NCBI GenBank assembly: GCA_001632425.1
Contig: KV425551.1
Coordinates: forward strand, 730,996-794,995
Length of the DNA stretch: 64,000 nt
Source of the DNA: Neolentinus lepideus HHB14362 ss-1
Taxonomy: Eukaryota; Basidiomycota; Agaricomycetes; Gloeophyllales; Gloeophyllaceae
Reading direction: 5' to 3'
Below the pieces are notes generated by a model. The model was not told the DNA's origin. It was given only the letters and a program-made list of their open reading frames with translations, and did not search any database. A program made the translations under genes and the position numbers. Below, one piece after another: positions 48,660 to 60,448 of the stretch; the stretch's first letter is position 1, and each line of letters opens with the position of its first letter.

Positions 48660-49249
48660 TTATGCTTACCACGCTCATGTTCGGTTGTCGTGGGCGCCCT
48701 GTAAGTACTGCATCTAGTGATATACGCCGGGGCTTCTCGACTCTTTATGTAACGACACTGTTAGAGAAGTTGAGATCTACCACACGCTCTGCCGCGGCGC
48801 GGCATATATTCAGAAGGGGATCGAATCGCACCGACCAAATATTGGCCATGTCCGGTAGTCTCACCCATTGGATTGGTGCGTGTCCTGGCTCGACATCTTG
48901 ATACTTTCTCAGAACTACGGTCTAACTGTCGAACTCGCTCTTGATAGTATGATATCGGTGGTAAACTTACTGCTCGTCAACACAGATATTACAGATAGCG
49001 GACTGACATATTATTGGAGAGCAAATATAATATTGGCTAAGTCAAGCCACCTCATTGGGTTTGCCCTCGCGTCGGCAGGCGCAGGAAGTCTGAAGTTCTC
49101 TGACGATTTGTCGTCAGCGCTGCTGTCATATAACGTGTAAATCAGTATTCGTGGGAACAACGTACAGATTTAGTCCAGGAATTTCTCCTGTTTAGAACGT
49201 CACTCGTAACTTGGTCGTCGAGGGTGACATCGTCCAGCAGCTCTTTCAA
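48660..49249. other. Intergenic region right of the MITE
   Basis: This lies between the MITE and CGR1. A 91-codon plus-strand frame ends at 49140 and has weak protein character; I do not call it a gene. No clear promoter motif is visible for CGR1. Confidence 0.45.
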
Positions 49250-49824
49250 ATGTCTGAAGCCCAGTTGCAAGAGATCAGCCAAAGCGCAGCAGAGCTCTCG
49301 ACCAAGCAGGTCGCCCTTCCAGTCGCACCCTCCTCCAACGGCCGTGCATCAGGCAAGCCATGGAAGTATCGCAAAACGGCCACCGTGTAGGTAACATTCA
49401 TCTGTCGCTAGCAGTGCCAAATGAATAATTGTGTACAGTCGCTCGAGCCTTCCTGCCGGAGTGAAGACAAAGAAATGGGAAGAGCGAATGGAAAAAACCA
49501 AACGGGCGGCGGCCGTGAAGAAGCTACAAACTGAATTGAAGGAGGAGAAGCAGGCAGAGATTACACGGTACGTGGAACCGAAGCATCTGATGACATCTCC
49601 TTGATGATCCAACGATGTATGGTAGGCGGCGAGAGATCACTCAGGAGAGAAAGAAGTTGGCTGAGGAGAGACAAAGGGCCGAGGAGATGAAAGCAAAAGT
49701 AAGGCTGCTGTTCGTCCAGTCTGTTACGGGTCTGACAATCTCTGCTTGTTCGTTGCAGATGGGCGCTCGGAAGGCGGCTCGACTACGTCGCAAAGCCGGG
49801 CGAACGAAGAAAATCAACCATTGA
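49250..49824 (+). CDS. CGR1: rRNA-processing protein CGR1
   Basis: CGR1 is a small nucleolar protein needed for pre-rRNA processing and 60S assembly. The ATG at 49250 gives MSEAQLQEISQSAAELSTKQ. Splicing of three introns gives the family core 'NGRASGKPWKYRKTATVRSS', 'LPAGVKTKKWEERMEKTKRA', 'QEKKLAEERQRAEE'-like helix (ERKKLAEERQRAEEMKAKM) and 'GARKAARLRRKAGRTKKINH'. The charged, helical and basic composition and the length of about 135 residues fit the family. The last codons end at the TGA of 49822-49824. It is convergent with VPS18, with a 138-bp gap. Confidence 0.88.
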
Positions 49825-49962
49825 CACCTATGTCCCTAGCTTCGTCAGCTCTCTGCAACGATTGACGGCTCTTCCATGCCAACCCGCAAGCAAGTGTTTT
49901 TGGGTATTTTCATTAATCACGGAATATCCTAAAGCTTCCTCGAACTGAACCAGTGCCATCAC

Positions 49963-52900
49963 CTACAGCTCCCAGCTGGAATCCACCTCGCCCTCCTTCA
50001 CGAACGGTTTATCCAAGCCAGTCACCACGCTCTCGCACAGCGGACAGCTGCTCGCAAGCACCTCGTCCAGCTCCGCTTTCAGTTTTTCTGTCTTCTTCCC
50101 GCCGTCCTTTTCGGTCTCTGCCTTCTTGCCACCCATGCCTGGTATCCACGCAGGCGGGGAAACAACAGAAGCCAGTGCGTCGGGTACTATGAGATCCCGC
50201 AGCCGATCACCTGCAGACAGCAGGTTCCTCCCGATGGCATTGGCTGTTCGTGTACCGTTTTGTAGTGGATTCGTCAGATTGGTGAAATTAGCAGAGAGCA
50301 GCGCCCGTTGCGAGACTGGTTGTCTAGGCCCGACGGGAGACGTCGCTGCAATGGCAGATCGATCGACAGTTTTCTGTGTGTTCTTCATCAGCTCATTCTG
50401 TAAAGCCAAAATGCGCCGCAGAGCGTGCGCTGGAAGATACTCTTTAGCCTGCGCTCAGTGATGGATCAACAGCAGCGGTAAGTCTCAAGAGTAATGGAAC
50501 GTACCAGGCCAATGAGACAATCAGCATGGAATGTATGTTGACATGGGAAGACATAAAACTGTCTAGTAAACAGGAGTTGACCGCATGTTGAGCAACATTC
50601 CCCAGCATCCAGAGTGACAAAGCGGTTCCTCAGAGCAGCAATATCTTGCTTGATGGCTTCCGCATTGCGGGTCGCTTCATCCATCTCACCCTTCAGGGTC
50701 TCTATATGCTCGGCGTAACCTTCCAGAGCATTGCAAATCTCGTCCTTGAAGTCATCAATGACAACAAAGTCCGGAAAGAATGGCAGAATATCCTCAATCT
50801 TTAGGAGTTCCGTATTCTCAAGGAACCGCATAGCCCTGTAACGGCTTAGTTAGAATTCGGGGAGCAGTCCGGATTTCTTGAGGCACTCACGTCTTAATAT
50901 CTTTCTTGTCTTGAACGACGTATTTTGCGATCTTGAGCCACAATTTCTTCCGCAACTGCGGGTCGTCATCAGGCATATCGGCGTTGATCTGAGCAAGTTC
51001 CAAATCGCCCTTGGCAAGGGCCAAGTCGACGCTGTTCTCCCAGAGACCCATCTTGGAGTAGATGTGCACACATGGTTGAATGCGATTTGCCCGCTTGCAA
51101 AGCCGCAGCGCGTAGTCTAAATCATAGTAAGGCTTGCCCGTCATAGGATCCGTAGGCGCGGCAGACAGGAACTTTAATAAAGGACCATCTTCTTCAGGTG
51201 TGGACTGAGATGAAGCAGACGGAGCTGCATGGAAAGTGACGAGGAGGTTGTGGATAACCGAGGACGTATTTTGCTGCTCGAAGACAACGTGGCTGAGATA
51301 CCGTATGGCTTGGTTGCCGAGGAGAGGATCGCGAGGGAGGTGTTGGAGTTGAAGGAGCGCGGGGACAAGTCGTAGCGGATCCAGGGAAGGCTGTCTGAGC
51401 CAAGACTCGACCGTCTCTTTCGGCGCATTGCGAACGAGAACCGGACTGGATCGATAATACAACTCGAGGTCTGTCTGAGGAAAATGTCATTCGAAATTAT
51501 CATGATTTGATTTCGAAGCACATACCTGCCGATTGAGGACGTCAATCGCCTTCGTCCACTCTTCTTCGAGGATCCAATGCTCGATAACGCGTTCATACTC
51601 GCCGATAGTGGTAGCAAAGTAAATATACATGTCAGTACGTCCGTGACCCTGGATCAACTCATAGACTGTTTTCGGGTCCAAGTTACTCTACAAAACATTT
51701 AGTGTTTAGTGACCTCCGTGAAGATTTGAGAAAGCCTGGGCAAGAAAAACGTACCCTGTAGGTCACAAAAAAGTTCTTCAAGTCCTCCTCCACTATCCTC
51801 CTCTCCGTTTCCAGATTCTCCACGTCATGCGAAACAGACTCGGAGGCGACGATATCATCCAGCTCGTTGCACTTGCTCAAGTAGAACTCAACGAGCCACG
51901 TAGCGAGGATCATCCTTTGCGTAAGTTCCTGACAGACAACCAAGCAACAAGCAAGAATCAGAAGACGTCAGCAGGTAACCTAACCCCTTCCAACTCACCC
52001 CTTTCCGAGTTTTCTCCAGCCGCGCAATGAGGTAGGCACGCAAAGCATCACGCTCGCCTGCATCCAGGAATTTGAGCGCGACCTCCTCGAAGGCGACAGA
52101 ACACTGCGAATAGGCTTGGGCTGCTGGGAAGTACCGTTCTTCGTTGAACAAAGCTTGCGCATGCGATGAAAGCACTCGATCTCTTTGTCGTGCTGTCTAA
52201 AATGACATGTCGGTCCATATAAGAGGGACGCAAGGGTGAAGTCTTACCTTTGCATATTGCAAGGCTAGGTCGTATTGACCGCGCTCGAGGTAAACTTTCC
52301 ATACGTCGCGATCCTCATTCCCGCAAACCAGCTCAAACAGGGACTGGTCGGTGTAGACCCAATACGTCTTGCGTACAGGATCGGTCGCCAGACCCTTCAC
52401 CTCTTCATTGGGTTTCTGCAAAAAAGAATATCAGACTCTGTTTTGAGGTCAATAGCGACCACCTCATTACTAGGGGGAGCGTCTCTTCATATGTCAGTCT
52501 CTCGTCAAGATTGCAGATAGCCGCTATCCGATCCTTGTAGAGGAGAAGGAAATGGAATTGGGTGAGCCCTATTGACTTGGGCCATTCTTGGTCAGAAAGG
52601 CCGGATAGCGAGGGGTATGGGAGCATTTGCGCGTTGTCAATCAGGTTATCGGAAGTCGACTCGAAATTCAATGTTCCATGATAGATTCCAAGAGCTGGAT
52701 AACATTCAATAGCTCAGCATGACTATGTCATAGTGATTGATAGGCTTACATGCCATCCATGCCATCGTCTTTGGCAGTGATAGTACTTGTTCAGCGTCCG
52801 GAGTATAGAAATGCAGTTCAGAGTATGGCAGGCCGCCAGGAATCTCGAAAATTGCTTCATTATGTCAGTATAGATATCATTATCATGCAAGACAGCGGTA

Positions 52901-53862
52901 TACCAACTTGGCGCAACATCTCGATAACTGGCAAATAGACTGTTGAAAACACGGCCACCTTCTTCTGAACGCCTGTCCGGGACCCCGACGAACTGATATA
53001 CCCGGGAAGGCGTAGTGACAATCACCAACGCCCTCCTTGGGTCGGCTGCCGGAAATAAGTCGAACTTGATACCAGTAACCGGATGCCGCTCCGGTAAGGA
53101 GAACAAGGATTGAAGATAGCGCTCCTGAGACTTGAAAAAGTCCTCTTCCGCGTCAAGAACGGCTTCATATATTGTGCCATTTCTCCCACCGATGAGCATC
53201 TCCCGCGTTAACATAGAGTGAGATGAGAGTAGAGCAGCTTTATTCCAGGCTATGCTTTCGATGACCATCTTGAAACCCTTCAATTGTCGGGGCTTCTTCC
53301 ATGTGCGGTATAAGTACCAGTTCTCTCCTTGTAATGAAGTCACAATGATATGCCGACCAGAAGGGTCCATGAATATCTTGTAGATAGACATCTCATTCGG
53401 TTTCCGCGGTATTGGGATCTTGACTACTTGGTCTGCGTGAGAGAGGGCAATCATAACGATGACGTTGGATGTCAAGCCCATAACAAGTAAGTCGGAGGAT
53501 ACGGCCATGGATATTAGGGGTGCAGGCAAAGTATATTGAACGCGTCCTAAATCGAATACAGGCGCAGCTGCAGATACGGGGTCGGTCCCTTCCTTTATTT
53601 CTGCTCCATCCTGTCAGACAAATGCAAACAGAACTGCTTGACTCACCCTCGACCCTGCATCACCAAATTCTTGCGGTATGTCATCCCGTTCGTAGGACGA
53701 TGGCTCAAACCCCTCGTACTGAATTTGTGGAAGAGCTGACGCGCCATGCGTCAGTCCGACAGTGGGCGCTGCGGCGTGTTCGACAACTACAATAGGTGGT
53801 GATGCGTATAGTCAGCCGCTGACAAATAGCAAGGAAGCAAGGCTCTCACATTCATCGAACAT
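49963..53862 (-). CDS. VPS18: Vacuolar sorting protein VPS18 (HOPS/CORVET core)
   Basis: VPS18 (Pep3) is a core subunit of the HOPS and CORVET tethers at endosomes and vacuole. The ATG at 53862 gives MFDE; introns then join '..QYEGFEPSSYERDDIPQEFG' and 'FDLGRVQYTLPAPLISMAVS'. The N-terminal beta-propeller contains 'YKIFMDPSGRHIIVTSLQGE' and 'GFKMVIESIAWNK', and 'IGGRNGTIYEAVLD'. The helical solenoid has 'LATDPVRKTYWVYTDQSLFE', 'RDVWKVYLERGQYDLALQYAK' and 'LIQGHGRTDMYIYFATTIGE'. The C-terminal RING-H2 has 'CCSTCGQLLF', 'FPCQHTFHADCL' and 'SSCPLCE'. About ten introns are present; the protein is close to 1060 residues and complete. Confidence 0.93.
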
Positions 53863-54147
53863 AGCGGAAAGTTTGGACCTTCTCAGCGACGCTGAGGAAG
53901 TACTTAGGAATACGTGCAAGCATGTAATCCTAAACAGGAAAGCGGGAGTGATGCCCGGCCGGTGTCCGACGACTCACGAGTCTCCTGTGAAAGCGGTCAC
54001 GCACGGAAACAGAGAGCAGCCGGAATAATATTTCCGGAAGAGAAATGATCTCATTGAGCTCCTGCAGCGTAAATTCGTGAATAATGTATCCTCTTATAAA
54101 GGCTTTCTCTCTCGTCCTCTCTGCCTACTTACTTGCAGCATTCATCG

Positions 54148-55241
54148 ATGGCCGGAGACTCCAAGCGACCTGTACCGCGTCTCTTTCTCGTCCGGCATGG
54201 TAAGTTGTCACATCCCAGTTACTATACGATGTAGAGGCCAATGTTGAGTAGGTGAGACTGAGTGGTCACTGAACGGGTATGTGGTCAATCAGTGTATACA
54301 CATACGTCGATTGACTGGACCTTCATGTTATTTAACAGACGGCACGTGTGTCTGCTTTTGTCCTGATCTTCGTGGACAACCTGTGACCTTGTGAACTAGA
54401 CGGGTCGCACCGATATTCCACTCACCGCTAGAGGCGAACAGCAAATTCTTGACAAGCGAGATAACATCGTGGGCGAAGGCAGTGAGTGCACTTCCCTGAT
54501 TTTAGCTTAGATGTCTTCTCAGGCCCCTTGCAGAGCTCATCGACCCAAAAAACCTGTGTCAGGTGCTGGTGTCTCCGAGACAACGAGCCCACAAGACTTT
54601 CCACCTCCTCTTCGACCAGCTAGATGAGGTCCCTCCTCATCTGTTCACTGAAGAAGTTCGAGAATGGGACTATGGTCAATATGAAGGACTGCTCAGCTCG
54701 GAAATTCATGAGAAAGATCCCAAGTGGGAAATATGGAGACATGGGTATGTGCCGTCATCACACGCGAAGGTTCATTGCTGAGGCGAAATTGAAGGTGTCC
54801 TGGTGGTGAGAGCACGGCGGAAATGGGTGCTCGTATTGACGGTGTTATTGCCAAAGTGCGTCGTTTCATAGAACCAATACCGGAAGAGTCACTAAAACTA
54901 TTCCGCAAGGTTCGGGAGTACCACAGAAAGTACTACGAAGAGGGCACTGGCACACGTGATGTATTAATCGTTGCTCATGGACATTTCAACCGTGTTCTCC
55001 TCACCCGATGGGTAAACTTCCCACTCGCTCTTGGTACGCTGAATGTAGCGCAATCTTGAAAGGTTGTGTTTTTTGATTTTTTTCCACAGGTACTCACTTC
55101 AATATCGAACCCGGAGGAGTGCGTGCACTTACTTTCATGCTGACGTATTGATTCAACTGTCTCTAGGTTAGTGTGTTGTCCTACAATCACAAGAACCTTG
55201 AGGAGCCAGCTATCAATGCACTCAACCTGTACGCTATGTAA
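54148..55241 (+). CDS. SHB17: Histidine phosphatase, sedoheptulose-1,7-bisphosphatase (SHB17) type
   Basis: SHB17 is a cytosolic phosphatase of the phosphoglycerate-mutase fold that removes phosphate from sedoheptulose 1,7-bisphosphate, feeding ribose formation. The ATG at 54148 gives MAGDSKRPVPRLFLVRHGET; the first catalytic His is in RHGETEW. 'RHTGRTDIPLTARGEQQ' follows across a 7-nt exon (54339-54345). Later motifs are 'VLVSPRQRAHKTFHLL', 'REWDYGQYEG', 'DPKWEIWRHGCPGGES' and 'VLIVAHGHFNRVL', with the second His of AHGH. About seven introns are present and the product has about 240 residues. The 'RHGCPGGES' stretch is typical of SHB17 over phosphoglycerate mutase. It is divergent from VPS18. 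Confidence 0.85.
54339..54345 (+). other. 7-nt microexon in the SHB17-like gene
   Basis: The bases ACGGCAC lie between ..aacag and gtgtgt.. and complete LN-G-R-H-TGRTD (G from the split codon GG|A). Flanking introns are 54277-54338 (62 nt) and 54346-54399 (54 nt), both GT-AG. Without this exon the conserved Gly-Arg-His and the frame are lost. Confidence 0.85.
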
Positions 55242-55638
55242 GGGCAATTCCCCGCGCTTTTTGGTTTAGATGTGAACGGAAGACAACCGTGTGCAGTACG
55301 CATGAGACCGGCATCCTGCTGTCGTAAGGTATAGTTAGGTGTAGATCAAATGTTCGGTCTTATTACATAGATTTTTGCATTACAAGCCTGCAGCGTCGTT
55401 ACGCCAGCGAATGCAAGTCCATTACCTACATAAAGTAATTCGTAAATCGTCGGGTGTGCTCCGAGCTTTGTGGCGGGACCGTTCTTCCGAAAGGCTCGGT
55501 TTAGGCCGACGTCAAGACGCGTTCTCTATTGTACGCGTCTGGGGGTCAACGGACCAACTTTCTTTTCTGATCCTCACTCTTGACTCGAGGGTCCACCCTT
55601 GACTCGCGACCTTCACTACTTTATTTTCTTATTCAACT
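55242..55638. other. Intergenic region upstream of the coiled-coil gene
   Basis: This spans the 3' flank of the SHB17-like gene and the upstream region of the gene at 55639. A pyrimidine-rich stretch sits just before the ATG. I see no gene. Confidence 0.45.
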
Positions 55639-58600
55639 ATGGCTGAGGTCGAACCAAATAGCGCAACACCCCTCGAGGACGTACAGGAACTAGCGGAAGT
55701 CGCTGAATCTAATCAGACCGAAGCTAATTCATCTAATCCGGGGCCTGCAGTCGACGGAGAACATGAGGCATTTAGCGTGGTCGAAGCTGAGCCTGAGGCC
55801 CCTGCCGAAGAGTCGCCTGCGAATGGCGTGCCAGTTGACGAAACCGAATATGATAAAGTTGAAGTAAAGCAGGAGGAGGCTGGGACCGCCACGCAGCAGG
55901 ACGACTCATCAGCTACTGCGGCACCGCCGGTCGAAACTGAACTAGCTGAACTAGTTGAACCGGCTGCTGATAATGATAAGAAAGAGGAGAACGAAAGGCC
56001 GAAGCCAGTCACTGCCAGCCCGACTAAGACGAAGGTGTCGACAACCAAAGGGCCTGCTCCAGGCAAGCCAGCTGCGGGCAAGGCACCTCCCACACCTCTG
56101 GTCAAGAAGGTGCGTGCAGCAGCTTGTGTATGCGCGTGTTTTATCGGTCATACAACGTGCGGTGCACGTCCTATAGATCATCAACTCCGGGACATTTGGG
56201 TCTGGTTCCGTGAAGCCCAGTCCGCCCACTGTCTCCAAACCGTCTTCTGTTCCCAGTGCTACAGCTAAGCCTTCGACAGGCGCCACGTCTACGCTCAAGA
56301 AATCCACTAGTGGTACAGCTGCTGCTAAGGGTACTATGCCTCCGCCATCTTCGACGACCAGAACGAGCACCGCTGCGCCATCGCGCAGGGCGTCGGTCGC
56401 TCCTGGTGCTCCCACCAAAGCAACGCCTGGTGTTACAGCGTCAGCGCGGGCTTCGCTAGCGTCGTCTGCTACTTCCAAGCCGACTACTACTACTACTAGT
56501 AGGTCAGGTTCTACCCGTCCTTCGGTGGTCTCTCCCGCAGAATCCAGGGCTTCAGCTCCGGGAACCGCTCCTCGTCCTCGTGCCTCTGTCTCAGACATGG
56601 TCGCCCACATGGTCGCCCCCAAGAGGCAGGCAACATCAAGACCGAGTCTGCCGCCTACACAAAACTCTCGTCCTCCTTCCTCGGCCTCCGTGAGGGCGGC
56701 ACGTGTAGGTGCATCAGCTTCAATTTCGTCCATGAAGGACATCAAGGAGGATGGTAGAGCCATCGAGCTCCAGAATAAGGTGCATCTATCATAGATATGT
56801 TCATCGTGTTCATCTAACCTGCCATTCTAGTTGAAAGATGTTGAGGCCGCCCTCAAATCTAAGCTAGACGCAATTTCAGCTCTGGAATCCGAAGCGACAC
56901 AGTTGAAGTCCTCTCTCGAAGTTGCCTTAGCGGACGCTGCAGCGAGGCAGCAGACCGTGGATGAGTTGCAAGTAGCCAAGACTAAGGCGGAGGAGGAGCT
57001 TGAGGAGGTCAGAGCTAGTCTGGCTTCCTTACAGTCTGAACAAGGCGGTGGCTCTGCTCAGTTGCAAGCTATCCACGAGGAAGTAAGTCACCTCACGATT
57101 TCTTGTCTTGGTTTTCTTTGAATCTGATATATCCTATGATTTGAAGCTTGTGGCTGCGAAGGAGGCTGCAGCTATGCAGAATGACCTCGTCGAGAACCTT
57201 CAATCCCAGATCGACACTTTACAGGCCGAGGTTGCGGCGGCGAGGGAGAATCTCGACGTTCTCCGGGCTTCGAATGAGTCTGCTACCGCAGAGGCAGCGG
57301 CAGTTGCATCCATCGAGCATGCGGCTCTGGAAAAGGCCAAGGCAGACCTCGATGCTATCCAGGCAGAGTCGGAGGCGTTACAGAAGGCGCATGTCGCGGC
57401 CCTCGAGGAAGCTCAAACACGTGTCAGCGAGTTGGAAAACAAGGCTGCTCAGGCCGATGCGTTGGCAGCAGAGGTCGCAGAACTCACGAGCGAGAAAGAC
57501 GAGACTGCAAATAAGCTCTCTGAACTTGAGATTGAGATACTCGAGCTGAAGGAGGCTCAAGAGAAGGCGGAGGACGAGCGGACGGAGTCGCTTGCTCATA
57601 TCAAGGCTTTGGAGGTGCAATTGGCCGAGGCAACTGTGGCTACTCAGCAAGTCCTCGAGGAAGCCAAGGCCAAGGAGGAGGAACATGCGCAGAAACTTGG
57701 TGATGCAGAGAAATCGCATTTCGAGGCGCTGCAGGCTGCGAGCGACGAGCAAGCCAAGGTCATGGCTCAGCTGGAGACTCTCAAGGAGGAGCTGGCCCAA
57801 GCTCAGTCTGCGCATGAACAAGCTAAGGCGGATGCTCAGGCTGCCGCTGAAGAGCACGTTCAGAAGCTGGATGAGGTGGAAAAGTTTCGTCTGGAGAAAG
57901 AGACCGAGCTTACGCAGGAGCTGGAGCGAGTCAAGTCTGAGCTTGAAGTATGTGACGGCTATGATGAATAACATACTCTGACTAACCGCTGTACGACAGG
58001 GTCAAGAGGCTGCTTACAACGCTAAAGTTGACACAGTGAAAGCAGAGCACGATCAGCTACTCCAGGAGGCTTTCGAGCGCGCTAAAGTGAGTCGTGCCTG
58101 CCGTCTCCCCTCTCCTGCTGCTATTGACTATGTACATCGCAGTCCGAAGCAGGCTCAGCACATGGCGAGGACCTCCACGCCTTGCGCGCAGAGTCCCAAG
58201 CCACCATTGAGCAACTGAGGGAGGCTCATCAGTTGACGATCGAGGGACTCAAGGCTGAGCACGAAGCTGCACTTGAGACGCAAGTGAAGACGCTGGAAAA
58301 GCACATCACGAGCCTGCAGTTGGAGCTGAAGGCTACTCAGGACGACCTTTTGAAGGCCAAGGCTGCTCTCGTAGCAGCAGCACCGGAGGTAGACGCTTTG
58401 AAAGTGCAACTAGAGGAAGCTCGTAATGCCGCGTCAGCGGTCGCTTCATCCTCGCCAGAGCATGCAGCCGAGGTCGAGCGGCTCACCGAAGAGCTCACGA
58501 TCGCCAAAGACGACTTGGCTGCACTCTCCGACGTTCTCAACGTCACTAGGGAATCCATATCCGAGATGTCTTCCAACCATGTCAAGGAACTCGAGGAGGC

Positions 58601-59322
58601 GGCCAAGTCCAGGGCGGAGGAGGTCACGAAGTTACGTGCTTCCCACGAGCAGGAAGTGAATGCCTTGCTAAGGGAGAAAGAGGATTTGTTGTTGAGACTG
58701 TCTGATGTCGAAGGCGAGCTGGCTACTGTCAAGGCTCAGACCGCTGCTGGGCCTGTTGCGTCGCCCAAGAACAACAGCAACGGTCATGCCCGTACACCTA
58801 GCGTGACGAAGGACGAATTGCAGAAGCTGCATGAAGCGCACAATCTCAAGCTCAACGATTTGCAGTCCGAACATGCTAGGGCTGTGAAGGCTCTCCGTGA
58901 GGAGCTTGAGATTGCGCAGAACAAGGCCGACGAACTGCAGCAAGAGGTCGCTCGAAAGGCGATGGAGATTCAGTATCTGGAGCAAGACCAGGAGGAGAGT
59001 CAGGATCAGATCACACGGTATGTTAAATTGTTTGGTCTCAAGAGCTTCCTTGGGGGCATTATCGCGCTGAGCGTGGTTTACGGACTCCTTTAACTTCCAC
59101 TCTTTCACTTTACTTTGGTCTATGCCGCTCATTTCACGGACTCTCATTTATCTCGACGCGATGTTCTTTATCTACTACGCTTTAATCCGCTTGCTTCCTA
59201 AATTATTCAATTCGCAATGGACTTTTTTCTTAATTCTGACCTCTCTCGCGTGACGCAGATTAAAAGAAGACCTGGGTCATCTCACCGAACAGCTGCAAGC
59301 AAAGGAAATCGCGTCGCAGTGA
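55639..59322 (+). CDS. Long coiled-coil protein with disordered basic middle
   Basis: I do not recognise a named family. The ATG at 55639 gives MAEVEPNSATPLEDVQELAE. Residues 1-155 are acidic and disordered. Residues 160-350 are rich in Ser, Thr, Pro, Ala and Arg ('KPSTGATSTLKKSTSGTAAA'), a composition typical of microtubule- or filament-binding regions. From about residue 365 to the end a nearly unbroken coiled coil follows ('LKDVEAALKSKLDAISALES', 'LQSQIDTLQAEVAAARENL', 'LEIEILELKEAQEKAEDERT'). Six introns, the last 241 nt (59018-59258), give the end 'ITRLKEDLGHLTEQLQAKEI'. If that intron is kept, the protein ends at 59093 with a hydrophobic tail instead. Total length is about 1000 residues. 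It is probably a structural or scaffold protein. Confidence 0.7.
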
Positions 59323-60448
59323 AGAGCCCTCGCCACGTCGCAGCAGTCAAACCACGCGGATACGGCATGTTCTACACGCATTCACCTGCTGTTTGAAGGA
59401 ACCTCGGATCCGGATACCCCTGGTGCCCTCTGGTCAAGTCCTACTATCTTATTATGTCTTCCACTTATTTTCTTGTTGCGTCGTTTCTGTTATCTGGAAC
59501 ATCTGTTGCTGCTTATCGCAAATATTCGTAATACAGCTTGATCACATGCAAACATTTCCCGATTGTCTACATCCCAGTACCCTCATTCAACATACCCACC
59601 TACCTTCCTCTTATACGTACGTTCTTGCTGCGTATATTCGGCTTTAACTTTTTATACGCTTAATGAACATATTTATGAAACTCCTTGTTTGTGATTATTC
59701 TGAGAAGTGAGCGCAATTGTAGTTCTGACCGTCAAGCTACGTTTGCGTCTGCGAGGATGTTTCGAACACTTACGTTCCGCCTTCTCGGTCCACGCACTCG
59801 ACCTCGCTATCTCCGTCATCGGTCAGGATCTACTTTCCAAATGAAAGAACGAACTGGAATCATGTGCTGGCAGATCAATGCATAGTCCTGGTTTGATTTA
59901 TCCTCGTCTGTCCGAAGTGGGTTCAGACTTGTGATAGCTCCCGGCTGTCTTCGACCCACACGAACCGGACGCGCCAGCGCATTCCATGCTTGTCGGACAG
60001 CCGGTCGACGACTCCTAGGCAATGCCGAACCGAAACAACATCGCCGAGACAGTGTATTTGACAGTTGACCGACAGTCGGACATTAGGCCTTTTGGACGGA
60101 CATCATGCGGGGTATAAGTATGGATGCAGCTGGAGACGACACGGGTCTTTTTAACAGCGTCGTGAGTTAGGACCATAATAAAACCGATTTTCGTGTATAC
60201 TGTACGTAGAGACCTCTAGGCATTTTGAAGTGTGCGGCCGCTAAGAGAGGCGAGAGAGGGTCGGAATGCCGAATGGCTTTGATTGAGTGGGGATTGATTG
60301 GGATGTGTATTGCCCGAATCAGTAACTGACAAATCCGACACTGGTACGACCCCCCATTATATCCGTCTCCTCGCCCAACCGTTCTTCGCTTGGTCCCCTT
60401 CTCTCCCTCCCCCCCCGTCCACGTAGCCTTTGACAACACGCTTGCACA
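59323..60448. other. Intergenic region upstream of YHM2
   Basis: These 1.1 kb hold no convincing gene. The last 60 bp before the YHM2 ATG are pyrimidine-rich, as in strongly expressed fungal genes. Short frames at 59393-60022 on both strands look random. Confidence 0.45.
60396..60420 (+). promoter_or_regulatory. Pyrimidine-rich tract upstream of YHM2
   Basis: The 25 bases are almost all C and T, with an eight-C run, and lie about 30-50 bp before the ATG at 60449. Such tracts often mark the start of transcription in highly expressed fungal genes. Confidence 0.4.

Noticed and set aside
48830..48860. tRNA 3'-end-like phrase ggatcgaatcgcaccgacca
   Set aside because: No matching 5' acceptor strand or anticodon arm within 60-90 bp upstream.
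48662..49140. Plus-strand frames right of the MITE (up to 91 codons)
   Set aside because: Two partly overlapping frames with no domain, no clear splice structure and low protein character.
55951..56763. Minus-strand 270-codon frame opposite the coiled-coil gene
   Set aside because: It is the reverse of an Ala/Ser/Thr-rich coding region, which lacks stops on the other strand by composition.
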